Shown piece after piece: positions 8,411 through 17,171 of a DNA stretch of 56,277 nucleotides. Below the pieces are notes generated by a model. That model had not been told where the DNA came from, did not search any database, and saw nothing but the letters and a program-made list of their open reading frames with translations. Position 1 is the first letter of the stretch; each line of letters starts with the position of its first letter. This stretch comes from Bacteroidota bacterium (GTDB taxonomy: Bacteria > Bacteroidota > Bacteroidia > Bacteroidales > VadinHA17): the NCBI GenBank assembly GCA_029552825.1, contig JAKPDL010000166.1:1-56277 (forward strand). The letters run 5' to 3'. The translations under genes and the position numbers were made by a program.

Positions 8411-10876
8411 ATGAAAATCCTGAAATTCGGAGGCACTTCTGTTGCCGATGCTGACAAGATTAGAAAAGTTGTTGAAATCATCCGGCTTAATATCTCGGAA
8501 GGAGATGAAATTGCTGTTGTGGTATCGGCAATGGGCGGTATAACCGACCGCCTTGTTGAGTTGTGCAGGGCAGTTACTGAAAATTCCAGCAGCTGTGATG
8601 AGATCATCAGGGAGATAGAAGAGAGGCACCTTGAAACTGCCCGTTTACTGCTGCCGGTAGAAAACCATCCGCGGGTGATGGCTGAGATAATGTCGCTCTG
8701 CAACGAATTGTCCGATATAGTCAAAGGCGCCGTTCTGCTTGCCGAAGTAACACCCCGCACAAAAGACCTTGTGCTCAGCTTCGGCGAACGCCTTTCAGCA
8801 TACCTGCTCTCTGAAGTACTTCGTCCTTATATCCCTGACACTCTTTATACCGATGCACGGGAAATTATCAGAACCGATTCGGACTTCGGAAAAGCAAAGG
8901 TTGACTTCAAAATAACAGAAAATCTTGTAAGAAAGTATTTTTCTGAACATAAAGGACTTAAAGTAATAACCGGTTTTATCGGCTCCGACCCGAACGGACA
9001 AACCACCACCCTTGGCAGGAGTGGCTCAGATTACACTGCCACCATAGTGGCATATTCAGTTGATGCTGAATCGGTTGAGATATGGTCCGATGCCGACGGT
9101 GTAATGACAGCCGATCCTCACTTTGTTCCTGAGGCGAGAAGTATTGAAAAACTTTCCTATTCTGAAGCGATGGAATTGTCACACTTCGGAGCAAGAATCC
9201 TGTTTCCGCTATCGCTTCACCCTGCCATGCTTAAACAGATACCTGTGAGGGTTAAAAATACTTTCAACCCCGGGCATCCCGGAACACTTATCAGCAGGGA
9301 GACCTGCAAAGACAACGGTATTGTAAAGGGAATAACATCCCTCAGAAACATAAGCATAGTTAATGTTGAAGGAAGCGGGATGGTTGGAGTTGCCGGAATA
9401 TCTGCAAGGTTATTCACCGCATTGTCGCAGAACAGGATAAGCGTTATCCTTATCAGTCAGGCATCCTCGGAACATTCGATATGTATAGCCGTTAAACAGG
9501 AGGATGCCGCCGGTGCCTGTACAATACTTCGGGAGGCCTTTGCAGCTGAACTTGCTTCAGGACTGATATCCTCTGTGAACAATGAAGATGGACTTGCAAT
9601 TGTTGCGGTGGTGGGTGAAAACATGCGGCATGTTCCGGGTGTGGCGGCAAAGGTGTTCAATCCCCTCGGGCGTAATGGCATAAATGTCAAAGCCATCTCA
9701 CAGGGGAGCTCAGAGTTGAATATATCATTTGTCATCAGTGAAAGTGACCTCCGTAAAGGCCTCCGTATTCTGCATCAGGCACTCTTCAGCCGTGAAGTGC
9801 GCCGCCTTCATATATATATGGCCGGAACCGGCGCAATCGGAAGTCGCCTTATGGAGATGATACATAACCAGCAGGAGAGCCTCCTTTCACAAAAGATTGA
9901 ACTGAAGATATGTGGACTTATAAATACAAGGAAGATGCTCCTAAGCGAAGATGGAATAGACCCCGGAATGTGGAAAACCTATTTTAATAACGCCGGCGTC
10001 AGGGCAAAATTAAGTGAGTTTGTCGGGGGATTACTGTCGCATAATTTTGAGAACAGTATATTTATTGATGCTACGGCAAGTGATGAGCCAGTGGTTTATT
10101 ATGAAAAATTGCTTTCATCGAACGTTTCGATTGTTGCAGCAAATAAACGCGCCAATACCGGAAGGCAGAGCGAATATAACAGTTTAAAAATAAATGCCCG
10201 GAAACGTAATGTCTCGTTCAACTATGAAACCAATGTAGGCGCCGGGCTGCCGGTTATTAATGTCATCCGTAACCTGCAAGCAGGCGGTGATGAAATAATT
10301 AAAATCGAAGCAGTGCTATCCGGCACTGTCAACTGGCTTCTTTCGGAATATGACGGAAAGATAACCTTCAGCGAACTTGTGCGCCTGGCAAGAGAAAAGG
10401 GTATCACTGAACCTTATCCGGGCGATGACCTTCTGGGACTTGACGTGGCAAGGAAATGCCTTATTCTTGCCAGGGAATGTGGGCTTCAGCTTGAGCCTGA
10501 AGAGGTAGATGTAGAACCCGTTCTTCCGGCTCCTATACCTTCAAAAGGAACTGTGGAAGAGCTACTCAGAGAGATTGAAAAACAGGAACATCTGATATTC
10601 AGTCGCTATATTCGCACCACTGAAGAAGGAAAGAAATTGCGGTATGTTGCTTTGATTGAAAACGGTGAAGCAAAAGTCAGAATAACCAGAACAGGAGAAG
10701 ATCATCCCTTCTTTTCACTCAGGGGGAGTGAGAACTGCCTGATTTTTACAACAAAATATTACAGCCAGTATCCGCTTGTGGTGAAAGGACCGGGTGCAGG
10801 TGTTGACGTTACTTCAGCAGGTCTGCTGGCAGATATAGTTAGAATAGCAGAAACAGTAAGATTACAGGGTAATTAA
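8411..10876 (+). CDS. thrA: Bifunctional aspartokinase / homoserine dehydrogenase
   Basis: ThrA catalyses the first and third steps from aspartate to homoserine. The 821-residue protein has the E. coli ThrA layout. An aspartokinase starts with KFGGTSVAD at residue 4, with TLGRSGSDYTA near 199 and EIWSDADGVMTADP near 221. ACT domains lie around 310-450. Homoserine dehydrogenase starts near 462 with the GTGAIGSRL nucleotide loop and has VAANKRANTG near 573 and a KIEAVLSGTVNWLL stretch near 631. It follows the threonine attenuator directly and precedes thrB and thrC. Feedback by threonine through the ACT domains is known for the family. Confidence 0.96.
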   Translation: MKILKFGGTSVADADKIRKVVEIIRLNISEGDEIAVVVSAMGGITDRLVELCRAVTENSSSCDEIIREIEERHLETARLLLPVENHPRVMAEIMSLCNELSDIVKGAVLLAEVTPRTKDLVLSFGERLSAYLLSEVLRPYIPDTLYTDAREIIRTDSDFGKAKVDFKITENLVRKYFSEHKGLKVITGFIGSDPNGQTTTLGRSGSDYTATIVAYSVDAESVEIWSDADGVMTADPHFVPEARSIEKLSYSEAMELSHFGARILFPLSLHPAMLKQIPVRVKNTFNPGHPGTLISRETCKDNGIVKGITSLRNISIVNVEGSGMVGVAGISARLFTALSQNRISVILISQASSEHSICIAVKQEDAAGACTILREAFAAELASGLISSVNNEDGLAIVAVVGENMRHVPGVAAKVFNPLGRNGINVKAISQGSSELNISFVISESDLRKGLRILHQALFSREVRRLHIYMAGTGAIGSRLMEMIHNQQESLLSQKIELKICGLINTRKMLLSEDGIDPGMWKTYFNNAGVRAKLSEFVGGLLSHNFENSIFIDATASDEPVVYYEKLLSSNVSIVAANKRANTGRQSEYNSLKINARKRNVSFNYETNVGAGLPVINVIRNLQAGGDEIIKIEAVLSGTVNWLLSEYDGKITFSELVRLAREKGITEPYPGDDLLGLDVARKCLILARECGLQLEPEEVDVEPVLPAPIPSKGTVEELLREIEKQEHLIFSRYIRTTEEGKKLRYVALIENGEAKVRITRTGEDHPFFSLRGSENCLIFTTKYYSQYPLVVKGPGAGVDVTSAGLLADIVRIAETVRLQGN

Positions 10877-10889
10877 ACAGGGTAATTAA
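10864..10889. repeat. 13-bp tandem duplication at the thrA stop
   Basis: ACAGGGTAATTAA occurs twice in tandem, at 10864-10876 and 10877-10889. The first copy contains the thrA stop codon and the second lies in the thrA-thrB gap, so the coding sequence is unaffected. It looks like a recent slippage duplication. Confidence 0.8.
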
Positions 10890-10903
10890 AAAAGTTTAAT
10901 GAA

Positions 10904-11860
10904 ATGATAGTACATAAATCTGTTACAGCCTTTGCACCTGCCACCGTGGCAAACATCTCGTGCGGGTTTGATATTATGGGTTTTGCTCTTGAAGGCGAAG
11001 GCGACAAGGTTACGGTTGAAGTTGATGATTCACCAGGAAGAGAGGTAATTTCCATTACTGGAAAATATGCTGGACTTGTGCCTCAGGAACCAGGTAAGAA
11101 CACTGCCGGGGTGGCAATAAATGCATTGCTTAAGGCTGCCGGAAAAGAGAATATAAGTGTTAAAATTACACTTGAAAAGAACCTTCCTCCTGGAAGCGGG
11201 ATGGGAAGCAGTGCTTCGAGTGCTGCAGCAGCAGTGTATGCTCTCAACAGGCTCTTCGGGAATCCCTTCAGGACAATAGACCTGATTCCTTTTGCCATGG
11301 AAGGAGAGAGGGCCGCCTGCGGAACAGCCCATGCCGATAATGTAGCCCCCTCACTTCTGGGAGGCTTCGTTCTCATCCGCAGCTATGAACCTCTCGATAT
11401 CATTCAACTTAAAACACCCTCAGACCTGTATTGTGTTGTAATTTATCCGCATATAGAAGTGAAAACTTCTGATGCCCGGCGCGTACTGCGACGCGACTTC
11501 CCTTTAAATGTTGTAACCCGTCAGAGCGCCAACACAGCTGCGCTTACGGCCGGCTTGCTCACAGGTGATTACAGCCTTGTAGGCCGCTCAATGAATGACC
11601 TCCTTGCAGAACCGAGAAGAACCATGCTGATACCTGGTTTTGCAATTGCTAAAAAATCGGCACTCGAAGCTGGTGCCATAGGCTGCGGTATCTCAGGCTC
11701 TGGACCTTCAGTATTCGCTTTCTCATCCGACAAAAACCGGGCAGATAAAATTGCTGATGCAATGCAAAAAGCATTCCGTGAAGCCGGACTGAACTCTGAC
11801 AGAATAATTTCTTCACTAAATGCACCGGGTGCAAAGGTTATTAATGAAGTAGATTTTTAA
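10904..11860 (+). CDS. thrB: Homoserine kinase
   Basis: ThrB phosphorylates L-homoserine to O-phosphohomoserine with ATP. The 318-residue GHMP-family protein has the N-terminal VTAFAPATVANISCGFDIMG stretch near residue 6, the ATP loop LPPGSGMGSSASS near 94, and the C-terminal glycine-rich IGCGISGSGPSVFAF near 260. It lies 27 bases after thrA and 14 bases before thrC, in the same transcriptional direction. Confidence 0.96.
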   Translation: MIVHKSVTAFAPATVANISCGFDIMGFALEGEGDKVTVEVDDSPGREVISITGKYAGLVPQEPGKNTAGVAINALLKAAGKENISVKITLEKNLPPGSGMGSSASSAAAAVYALNRLFGNPFRTIDLIPFAMEGERAACGTAHADNVAPSLLGGFVLIRSYEPLDIIQLKTPSDLYCVVIYPHIEVKTSDARRVLRRDFPLNVVTRQSANTAALTAGLLTGDYSLVGRSMNDLLAEPRRTMLIPGFAIAKKSALEAGAIGCGISGSGPSVFAFSSDKNRADKIADAMQKAFREAGLNSDRIISSLNAPGAKVINEVDF

Positions 11861-11874
11861 TATGCAGATAAACA

Positions 11875-13167
11875 ATGCTTTACTATAACATAGATAAACC
11901 TTCCCGGAAAGTTTCACTCGTTGAAGCTGTAATGAGAAGTGCCTCGGAAGAAAGAGCCCTCTATATGCCGGAGAAGATACCTTCACTGGACAGTTCATTT
12001 TTTGAACATTTCAGTGAAATGACTCTTCAAGAAACCGCATACAGGGTGACTGAACCGGTGTTTGGCGAAGATATACCGGCTGAAGAGCTTAGAAATATCA
12101 TTGAAAGGGCCTTGAATTTTGACATACCGCTTGTAAAACTCTTTCCGGATATTTATGTGCTGGAACTGTTTCATGGTCCAACCTTTGCATTCAAGGATGT
12201 GGGAGCAAGGTTTCTTGCAGGAATGCTTGACTATTTTGCAGGAAGCATAAACAATGAAATAAAAGTTCTGGTAGCCACTTCGGGCGATACGGGTGGGGCG
12301 GTTGCTAATGCTTTCGCAGGAAAAAAGAACATCAAGGTGGTAATACTATATCCTTCAGGCAGAGTTAGTTTTATTCAGGAACAGCAACTGACAAAAGCCG
12401 GAGAGAATATTCTTGCCCTCGAAATTAAAGGTGATTTCGACGATTGCCAGAAGCTTGTAAAACAGGCCTTTGCCGACAGTAAACTGAATGAGGAAATTGT
12501 ATTGACTTCGGCAAATTCGATAAATTTTGCCAGACTCTTCCCACAGTCGGTATATTATTTTTACTCTTTCGCACAGTTAAAGAAGAATGACTATCCTGTT
12601 GTATTCAGCGTTCCGAGCGGTAACTTCGGAAACCTTACGGCAGGGCTTATTGCAAAGCGCATGGGTCTGCCGGCCGTAAAGTTCATCGCGTCAACAAATA
12701 TTAACAGGTCAGTTCCGCTATATCTTGAATCGGGAAAATTTGTACCGCATCATTCCTTCCCTACAATATCAAACGCGATGGATGTTGGGAATCCGAGTAA
12801 CTTCAGACGCATCCTCGATCTGTATAGCAACGATATTGAGAAGATTAGAGCTGACATATCCGGTTTCTGGTTTACCGATGAGAAGACACGTCAGGCGATG
12901 AAGGAACTTTATACCAGATATTCATATATTGCTGATCCGCATACGGCAGTGGCATATCTCGGACTGAAAGAATACATGAAAAACAATTCCTGCACCGGCA
13001 TTTTCCTTGCTACTGCTCATCCGGGTAAGTTTCCTGAAGAAGTTGAAAAGACTTTAGATAAACAGGTCACTTTGCCTGTAAGTCATAAAACAACCTCATA
13101 CTCTCATCACAGGAAGATGGCCGCGGATTACAGATTGCTTAGAGAAATACTTAAATCATCATTCTGA
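11875..13167 (+). CDS. thrC: Threonine synthase
   Basis: ThrC converts O-phosphohomoserine to threonine with pyridoxal phosphate. The 430 residues include the cofactor lysine in the FHGPTFAFKDVG motif near residue 109, and TSGDTGGAVANAF near 140, which binds the phosphate. SVPSGNFGNLTAG near 254 is also typical. It completes thrABC. Its last nine bases overlap the 3' end of the convergent nucleoside hydrolase gene on the other strand. I see no separate terminator between them. Confidence 0.96.
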   Translation: MLYYNIDKPSRKVSLVEAVMRSASEERALYMPEKIPSLDSSFFEHFSEMTLQETAYRVTEPVFGEDIPAEELRNIIERALNFDIPLVKLFPDIYVLELFHGPTFAFKDVGARFLAGMLDYFAGSINNEIKVLVATSGDTGGAVANAFAGKKNIKVVILYPSGRVSFIQEQQLTKAGENILALEIKGDFDDCQKLVKQAFADSKLNEEIVLTSANSINFARLFPQSVYYFYSFAQLKKNDYPVVFSVPSGNFGNLTAGLIAKRMGLPAVKFIASTNINRSVPLYLESGKFVPHHSFPTISNAMDVGNPSNFRRILDLYSNDIEKIRADISGFWFTDEKTRQAMKELYTRYSYIADPHTAVAYLGLKEYMKNNSCTGIFLATAHPGKFPEEVEKTLDKQVTLPVSHKTTSYSHHRKMAADYRLLREILKSSF

Positions 13168-14154
13168 TACCGGTTGGTGCATCATTCTGTCTTCAATGAA
13201 TCTGGTTATTTCAGGTACGGGCATCTTCATTACAACATACATGTGCTTTCCTTCCTGGTTGTCTTCCCATGAGTTGGAGCCGTCGCTATTGATGATAATA
13301 TTACCCCGTTTTGTGTCGAAAAAACCATCGGTTCCGTAAACAGCAATCAGAACAGCTGTCTGGTCCCAGCTCATCCTGCCATTTTTGTCTTCTTCCGAAA
13401 GTGGGATGCTGATTCTGTATACATCTTTAACCGGACTGTTCTTAATATCTGAATTAATCAGGCGCACTCCGGTGAATATTTTTGAACCAATTTCAAAACC
13501 TGAAAAGATTATTTCACCGGGCCATTCGTTGAAGACATACTCAGAGGATGTTGAGTCCATGTGTATATTAAATTCTTTTCCTTCAGGGAAGCGGCCGGCC
13601 ATTGATACGAGCCGTTTTACTTTTTTAGCTACTAGTTCCCGTCCGTCGAGGGGAGAGAGGCTGTCGGGCTGAGATTTCAGCAGGTTCGCAATGTTTGTAA
13701 GAAATCCCACGGTTACTATTGTAACTGATGAATCGGGTTCTGAGGAGAGTATTTTTCTGTAAACATATACCGCATCGGGTGCGTCGTTGGTTGATTTAAC
13801 GGTATGGGGATATCTGGCAACAAGTGAGTCGGGCCAGTGCTGCCAGGCCGAAAGGCTTACTCCATCAGTTTTTGGTGCACCTACAGGCAGTTCCGGGCGC
13901 CCGAAATATGTGTTGATGATGTTGATACAGGGGGCTACAAGCGGGTGTTTGTTTGATGTCACCGTGGCAAGTATTTCAGCCCTTCCGCTGTCGGCCATTG
14001 CGTGAAGGAAGGCAAGTGCTCCCACATCGTCGTAATCGGGACCGAGGTCGGTATCGAAGATTATTTTTATGTGATGATTGCCGTCCTTCAGTCGGCTACA
14101 CATACAGGCTAAAAGTATAATGATTATAAGTAAAACTGGTATCCTGGTTTTCAT
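13159..14154 (-). CDS. Secreted nucleoside hydrolase lipoprotein (IUNH family)
   Basis: This 331-residue protein begins with a hydrophobic signal and an ACMC lipobox-like site near residues 16-19, so it is probably a periplasmic or surface lipoprotein. IIFDTDLGPDYDDVGAL near residue 31 is the calcium-binding aspartate signature of inosine/uridine-preferring nucleoside hydrolases. IVTVGFLTNIANLL near 144 fits the family. It likely cleaves the N-glycosidic bond of a nucleoside or related ribosyl compound. The substrate cannot be read from sequence. It is convergent with thrC, overlapping it by nine bases, and divergent from the fucosidase gene. Confidence 0.85.
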   Translation of the reverse strand: MKTRIPVLLIIIILLACMCSRLKDGNHHIKIIFDTDLGPDYDDVGALAFLHAMADSGRAEILATVTSNKHPLVAPCINIINTYFGRPELPVGAPKTDGVSLSAWQHWPDSLVARYPHTVKSTNDAPDAVYVYRKILSSEPDSSVTIVTVGFLTNIANLLKSQPDSLSPLDGRELVAKKVKRLVSMAGRFPEGKEFNIHMDSTSSEYVFNEWPGEIIFSGFEIGSKIFTGVRLINSDIKNSPVKDVYRISIPLSEEDKNGRMSWDQTAVLIAVYGTDGFFDTKRGNIIINSDGSNSWEDNQEGKHMYVVMKMPVPEITRFIEDRMMHQPVSE

Positions 14155-14341
14155 GTCAGAGCTTTTAATAGGTTGTTAACGGTATTTTATGATACTAAGA
14201 TAAGCATGATTGGAGTTTTTGAAAAAAATCAAGCAAATGAACTTTTATTCTAGGTTTCGAAAATAATAATTTACACCATTGAGGGAAACCTTTGAAGAGT
14301 AGCTCTTTTTTATTATTTTGGCCGTAAACTGGTGAGAAAAA

Positions 14342-15667
14342 ATGATAAGAACAGTTATATTGTTTTTTGTTTTTGCATTAGCGGTAAATTCACAGGCACA
14401 GATAGCAGCAGATTCCGAAGCCGGTTATAACCGGAATAAACCGGAGCGGGAGGAATGGCTGCGGGACCTCGGTTTTGGAATGTTTATCCACTGGAGCATA
14501 GACAGTCAGCTCGGAATAGTAATCAGCCACTCGCTGGTTGGTGCTTCTGATGATTACACCAAACGTTTTATAAATGACTTGCCAAAAACATTTGACCCTA
14601 AAGAGTTCGACGCTTATAAAATCGCAATACAAGCCGGACTCGCCGGAATGAAATATATAGTTTTCACCACCAAACATCATTCTGGATTTTGCATGTGGGA
14701 TACCAAAACCACTGATTTTAAAATTACTAATACACCCTATAAGAAGGATTTATTAAAAGAATATGTTGAGGGAGTGCGTAAAGCAGGATTGGCAGTTGGT
14801 TTTTACTACTCTCCCGAAGATTTCAAATTTTTGTATGATAACAATATTACGGTCAGAAGGATGGGATTGGATTTAAATGACAGAATAAAGGCTGAATATA
14901 ATGAGCTGATTCGCAGGCAAACCAACGAATTATTCAGCAGGTACGGAAAGATAGATGTGCTTTTTATCGATGGCAGTCCTGCAGAACCCTGTAAAGATGA
15001 GGCATGGAGATTGCAACCCGATCTTGTTATTACAAGAGGGGCTGTAGAAACGCCTGAACAAAAAATCAGGGGAGACATAAAGGATGTACTGTGGGAGTCC
15101 TGTATTACTATGGGAACACAGTGGCAGTATAAACCAACCAACGACGATTTAAAATCAGGAACAGAACTAATTGAAATGTTAATTGAAACACGGGCCAAAG
15201 GAGGAAATCTGTTGCTCAATATCGGTCTCGATCCTTATGGAAAGGTTCCTGATCCGGAATCAAGGAACCTTACAGAATTGGCTGCCTGGAATTTTATTAA
15301 CCGGGAAGCTGTTCAGTCAGTGCGTCCCTGGGTAGTCTCCCATGAAGGTAACATATGGTTTACAGCATCAAAAGATCGTAAAACAGTTTATGCCATCATT
15401 ACAGGAATTTACGACTGGACCCGGGGAGAAAGGAAAGAGTTCCTTTTAAAATCTGTTAAAGCAACTGAAAACACCAAAATAAGTGTTTTGGGACAAAACA
15501 GTTTGGTGGTTGAATACAATCCGGAAATTAATCCGGAATGCCGTTTCAAGCAAACCGAAAAAGGACTGGAAATTTCTGTGGTAAGGGCACAGCGCATTTA
15601 TAACAACTCCAGATGGCCTAACCCGATTACTGTTAAAATTGAGAATGTGGTACCAAACCCTGATTAA
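14342..15667 (+). CDS. Secreted alpha-L-fucosidase, GH29 family
   Basis: The 441-residue protein has a signal peptide ending near SQAQ (residue 20) and the GH29 barrel. WLRDLGFGMFIHWS near residue 39, FTTKHHSGFCMWDTK near 108, and KIDVLFIDGSP near 203 are visible, with Asp210 in the place of the catalytic nucleophile. A C-terminal beta-rich region follows from about 335. It would remove alpha-L-fucose, or a related sugar, from glycans outside the cytoplasm. It stands alone between the nucleoside hydrolase and a sodium symporter. GH29 subfamily and linkage are unknown. Confidence 0.88.
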   Translation: MIRTVILFFVFALAVNSQAQIAADSEAGYNRNKPEREEWLRDLGFGMFIHWSIDSQLGIVISHSLVGASDDYTKRFINDLPKTFDPKEFDAYKIAIQAGLAGMKYIVFTTKHHSGFCMWDTKTTDFKITNTPYKKDLLKEYVEGVRKAGLAVGFYYSPEDFKFLYDNNITVRRMGLDLNDRIKAEYNELIRRQTNELFSRYGKIDVLFIDGSPAEPCKDEAWRLQPDLVITRGAVETPEQKIRGDIKDVLWESCITMGTQWQYKPTNDDLKSGTELIEMLIETRAKGGNLLLNIGLDPYGKVPDPESRNLTELAAWNFINREAVQSVRPWVVSHEGNIWFTASKDRKTVYAIITGIYDWTRGERKEFLLKSVKATENTKISVLGQNSLVVEYNPEINPECRFKQTEKGLEISVVRAQRIYNNSRWPNPITVKIENVVPNPD

Positions 15668-15712
15668 TATCCTTTCATACCGGCGCCTGTAATTGTGATT
15701 GCTCCCCGGGTA

Positions 15713-15819
15713 TAAACAGGCTGCTAATGCGGAGCTAAAATTAGCCCCGGTTCTTTTAGCAAGCAGGGAAAATAACATAAATTAAATATATTTGAAATAT
15801 CTTTTCAGCAGCCTGTTTA
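15713..15819. repeat. 107-bp element with 13-bp perfect inverted ends
   Basis: TAAACAGGCTGCT (15713-15725) is exactly inverted at 15807-15819, with 81 bases between. The interior contains a further short palindrome, GCTAA-AA-TTAGC. It lies between the GH29 gene and the symporter gene. It could be a small non-autonomous mobile element or a structured untranslated region. I see no clear target duplication and no T-run, so a terminator is unlikely. Confidence 0.45.
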
Positions 15820-15845
15820 AAGAAGATTTCGTAACCACTTAAACT

Positions 15846-17153
15846 ATGCATAACCGTACATATCTCAGCCTATTCATTTTCTCAGCAATTCTTATAATAA
15901 TATCTGTTTCACTGATTCTTTCCAATCACATTCAGCCTGCGGGAATATTCCTTGTTTCAGCATTCATAGTACTTTCTTTTGCCATAAGAGGTTATTCGAC
16001 ATTAAGGGGATTTTCTTACACCCTGTGGATATTTGCCGCTGTAACTGCTTCAATGTTTTACCCTAAGTACTTTATCTCAATAGGCAATTTCCAGCTTAAA
16101 ACCCTTATCGTACCCCTTCTGCAGTTAATAATGTTCGGTATGGGTTCGCAGATGAGTGCAAAGGATTTCGCAGGAATAATTAAAATGCCGAAAGGAGTTA
16201 TAATTGGTATTTTCCTCCAGTTTACAATAATGCCGCTGGTAGGACTCACAATTGCAAATATCTTTAACTTTCCTGCCGAAATTGCTGCCGGTATAATACT
16301 CATAGGCTGTGTTCCCAGCGGCCTTGCTTCTAACGTTATGTCATTTCTTGCACGTGCCAACCTTGCCCTTGCGGTTACACTCAGTTCAGTTACCACGGTT
16401 CTCTCTCCGCTGGTAACTCCCTTCCTGATGAAAACACTTGCAGGTCAGTTTATTGAAGTCAATTTCTGGAGCATGATGCTCGACATCCTCAATATGATTA
16501 TCCTTCCGGTTGTGGCCGGCTTTACATTTAACCTCGTGGCAAAAAGAAGTGAATCGCATAAATCGGCTGTAATTCAGATAATTATATTTATTTCTGTGAT
16601 ACTGGTAACAACTCTTGTTTATACAAAATCGACAAATACTGGTTTCTCAGGATTTGTCGTCAGATTTCTGAAGTCATTAGGCTGGTTCATGCTTCTGCCA
16701 GCCGCAGGGGCTTTAATACTTTCAAAATACCTTAAAGGCGACAGCAGGATAATGGAACAGGTACTCTCATTCTTCTCCATGGCAGGAATAGCGATGATAA
16801 TAACAATTATTACCGCATCAGGAAGGGAGAGCCTGCTGCATGTCGGGCTGCTTCTGCTGTTAACCAGCCTCTTACATAATCTCACCGGTTACACACTGGG
16901 ATACTTTTTTGCATGGCTGACAGGCATGCCCGAAAGAGACCGCCGCACTATCGCCTTCGAAGTCGGTATGCAGAACGGTGGGCTGGCATCGGGGCTGGCA
17001 CTTCAGATGGGGAAACTTGCAACGGTAGGACTTGCCCCGGCTATTTTCGGGCCGCTGATGAATATTACAGGATCAATACTTGCAAACTGGTGGAGAGGAA
17101 AACCGGTTAAGGATGAAGATGAGGTAAATGTAGAACCGACAAAAGAAAAATAA
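15846..17153 (+). CDS. BASS-family sodium-dependent symporter
   Basis: This 435-residue, very hydrophobic inner-membrane protein has about nine to ten predicted membrane segments. The GCVPSGLASNVMSFLARAN segment near residue 158, followed by the serine/threonine-rich VTLSSVTTVLSP stretch, is the signature of the bile acid:sodium symporter (BASS/SBF) family. Such proteins take up organic anions, including bile acids, pantoate-like acids and alpha-keto acids. In this neighbourhood a sugar acid or keto acid is plausible, but that is inference. It is convergent with the AGE-family gene, 18 bases away. Confidence 0.82.
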   Translation: MHNRTYLSLFIFSAILIIISVSLILSNHIQPAGIFLVSAFIVLSFAIRGYSTLRGFSYTLWIFAAVTASMFYPKYFISIGNFQLKTLIVPLLQLIMFGMGSQMSAKDFAGIIKMPKGVIIGIFLQFTIMPLVGLTIANIFNFPAEIAAGIILIGCVPSGLASNVMSFLARANLALAVTLSSVTTVLSPLVTPFLMKTLAGQFIEVNFWSMMLDILNMIILPVVAGFTFNLVAKRSESHKSAVIQIIIFISVILVTTLVYTKSTNTGFSGFVVRFLKSLGWFMLLPAAGALILSKYLKGDSRIMEQVLSFFSMAGIAMIITIITASGRESLLHVGLLLLLTSLLHNLTGYTLGYFFAWLTGMPERDRRTIAFEVGMQNGGLASGLALQMGKLATVGLAPAIFGPLMNITGSILANWWRGKPVKDEDEVNVEPTKEK

Positions 17154-17171
17154 AAAGAACCTGCTCCTGTT

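Noticed and set aside
13159-13167. Frame error causing the thrC and nucleoside hydrolase overlap
   Set aside because: Both proteins have normal length and C-termini; a nine-base overlap of convergent genes is ordinary.
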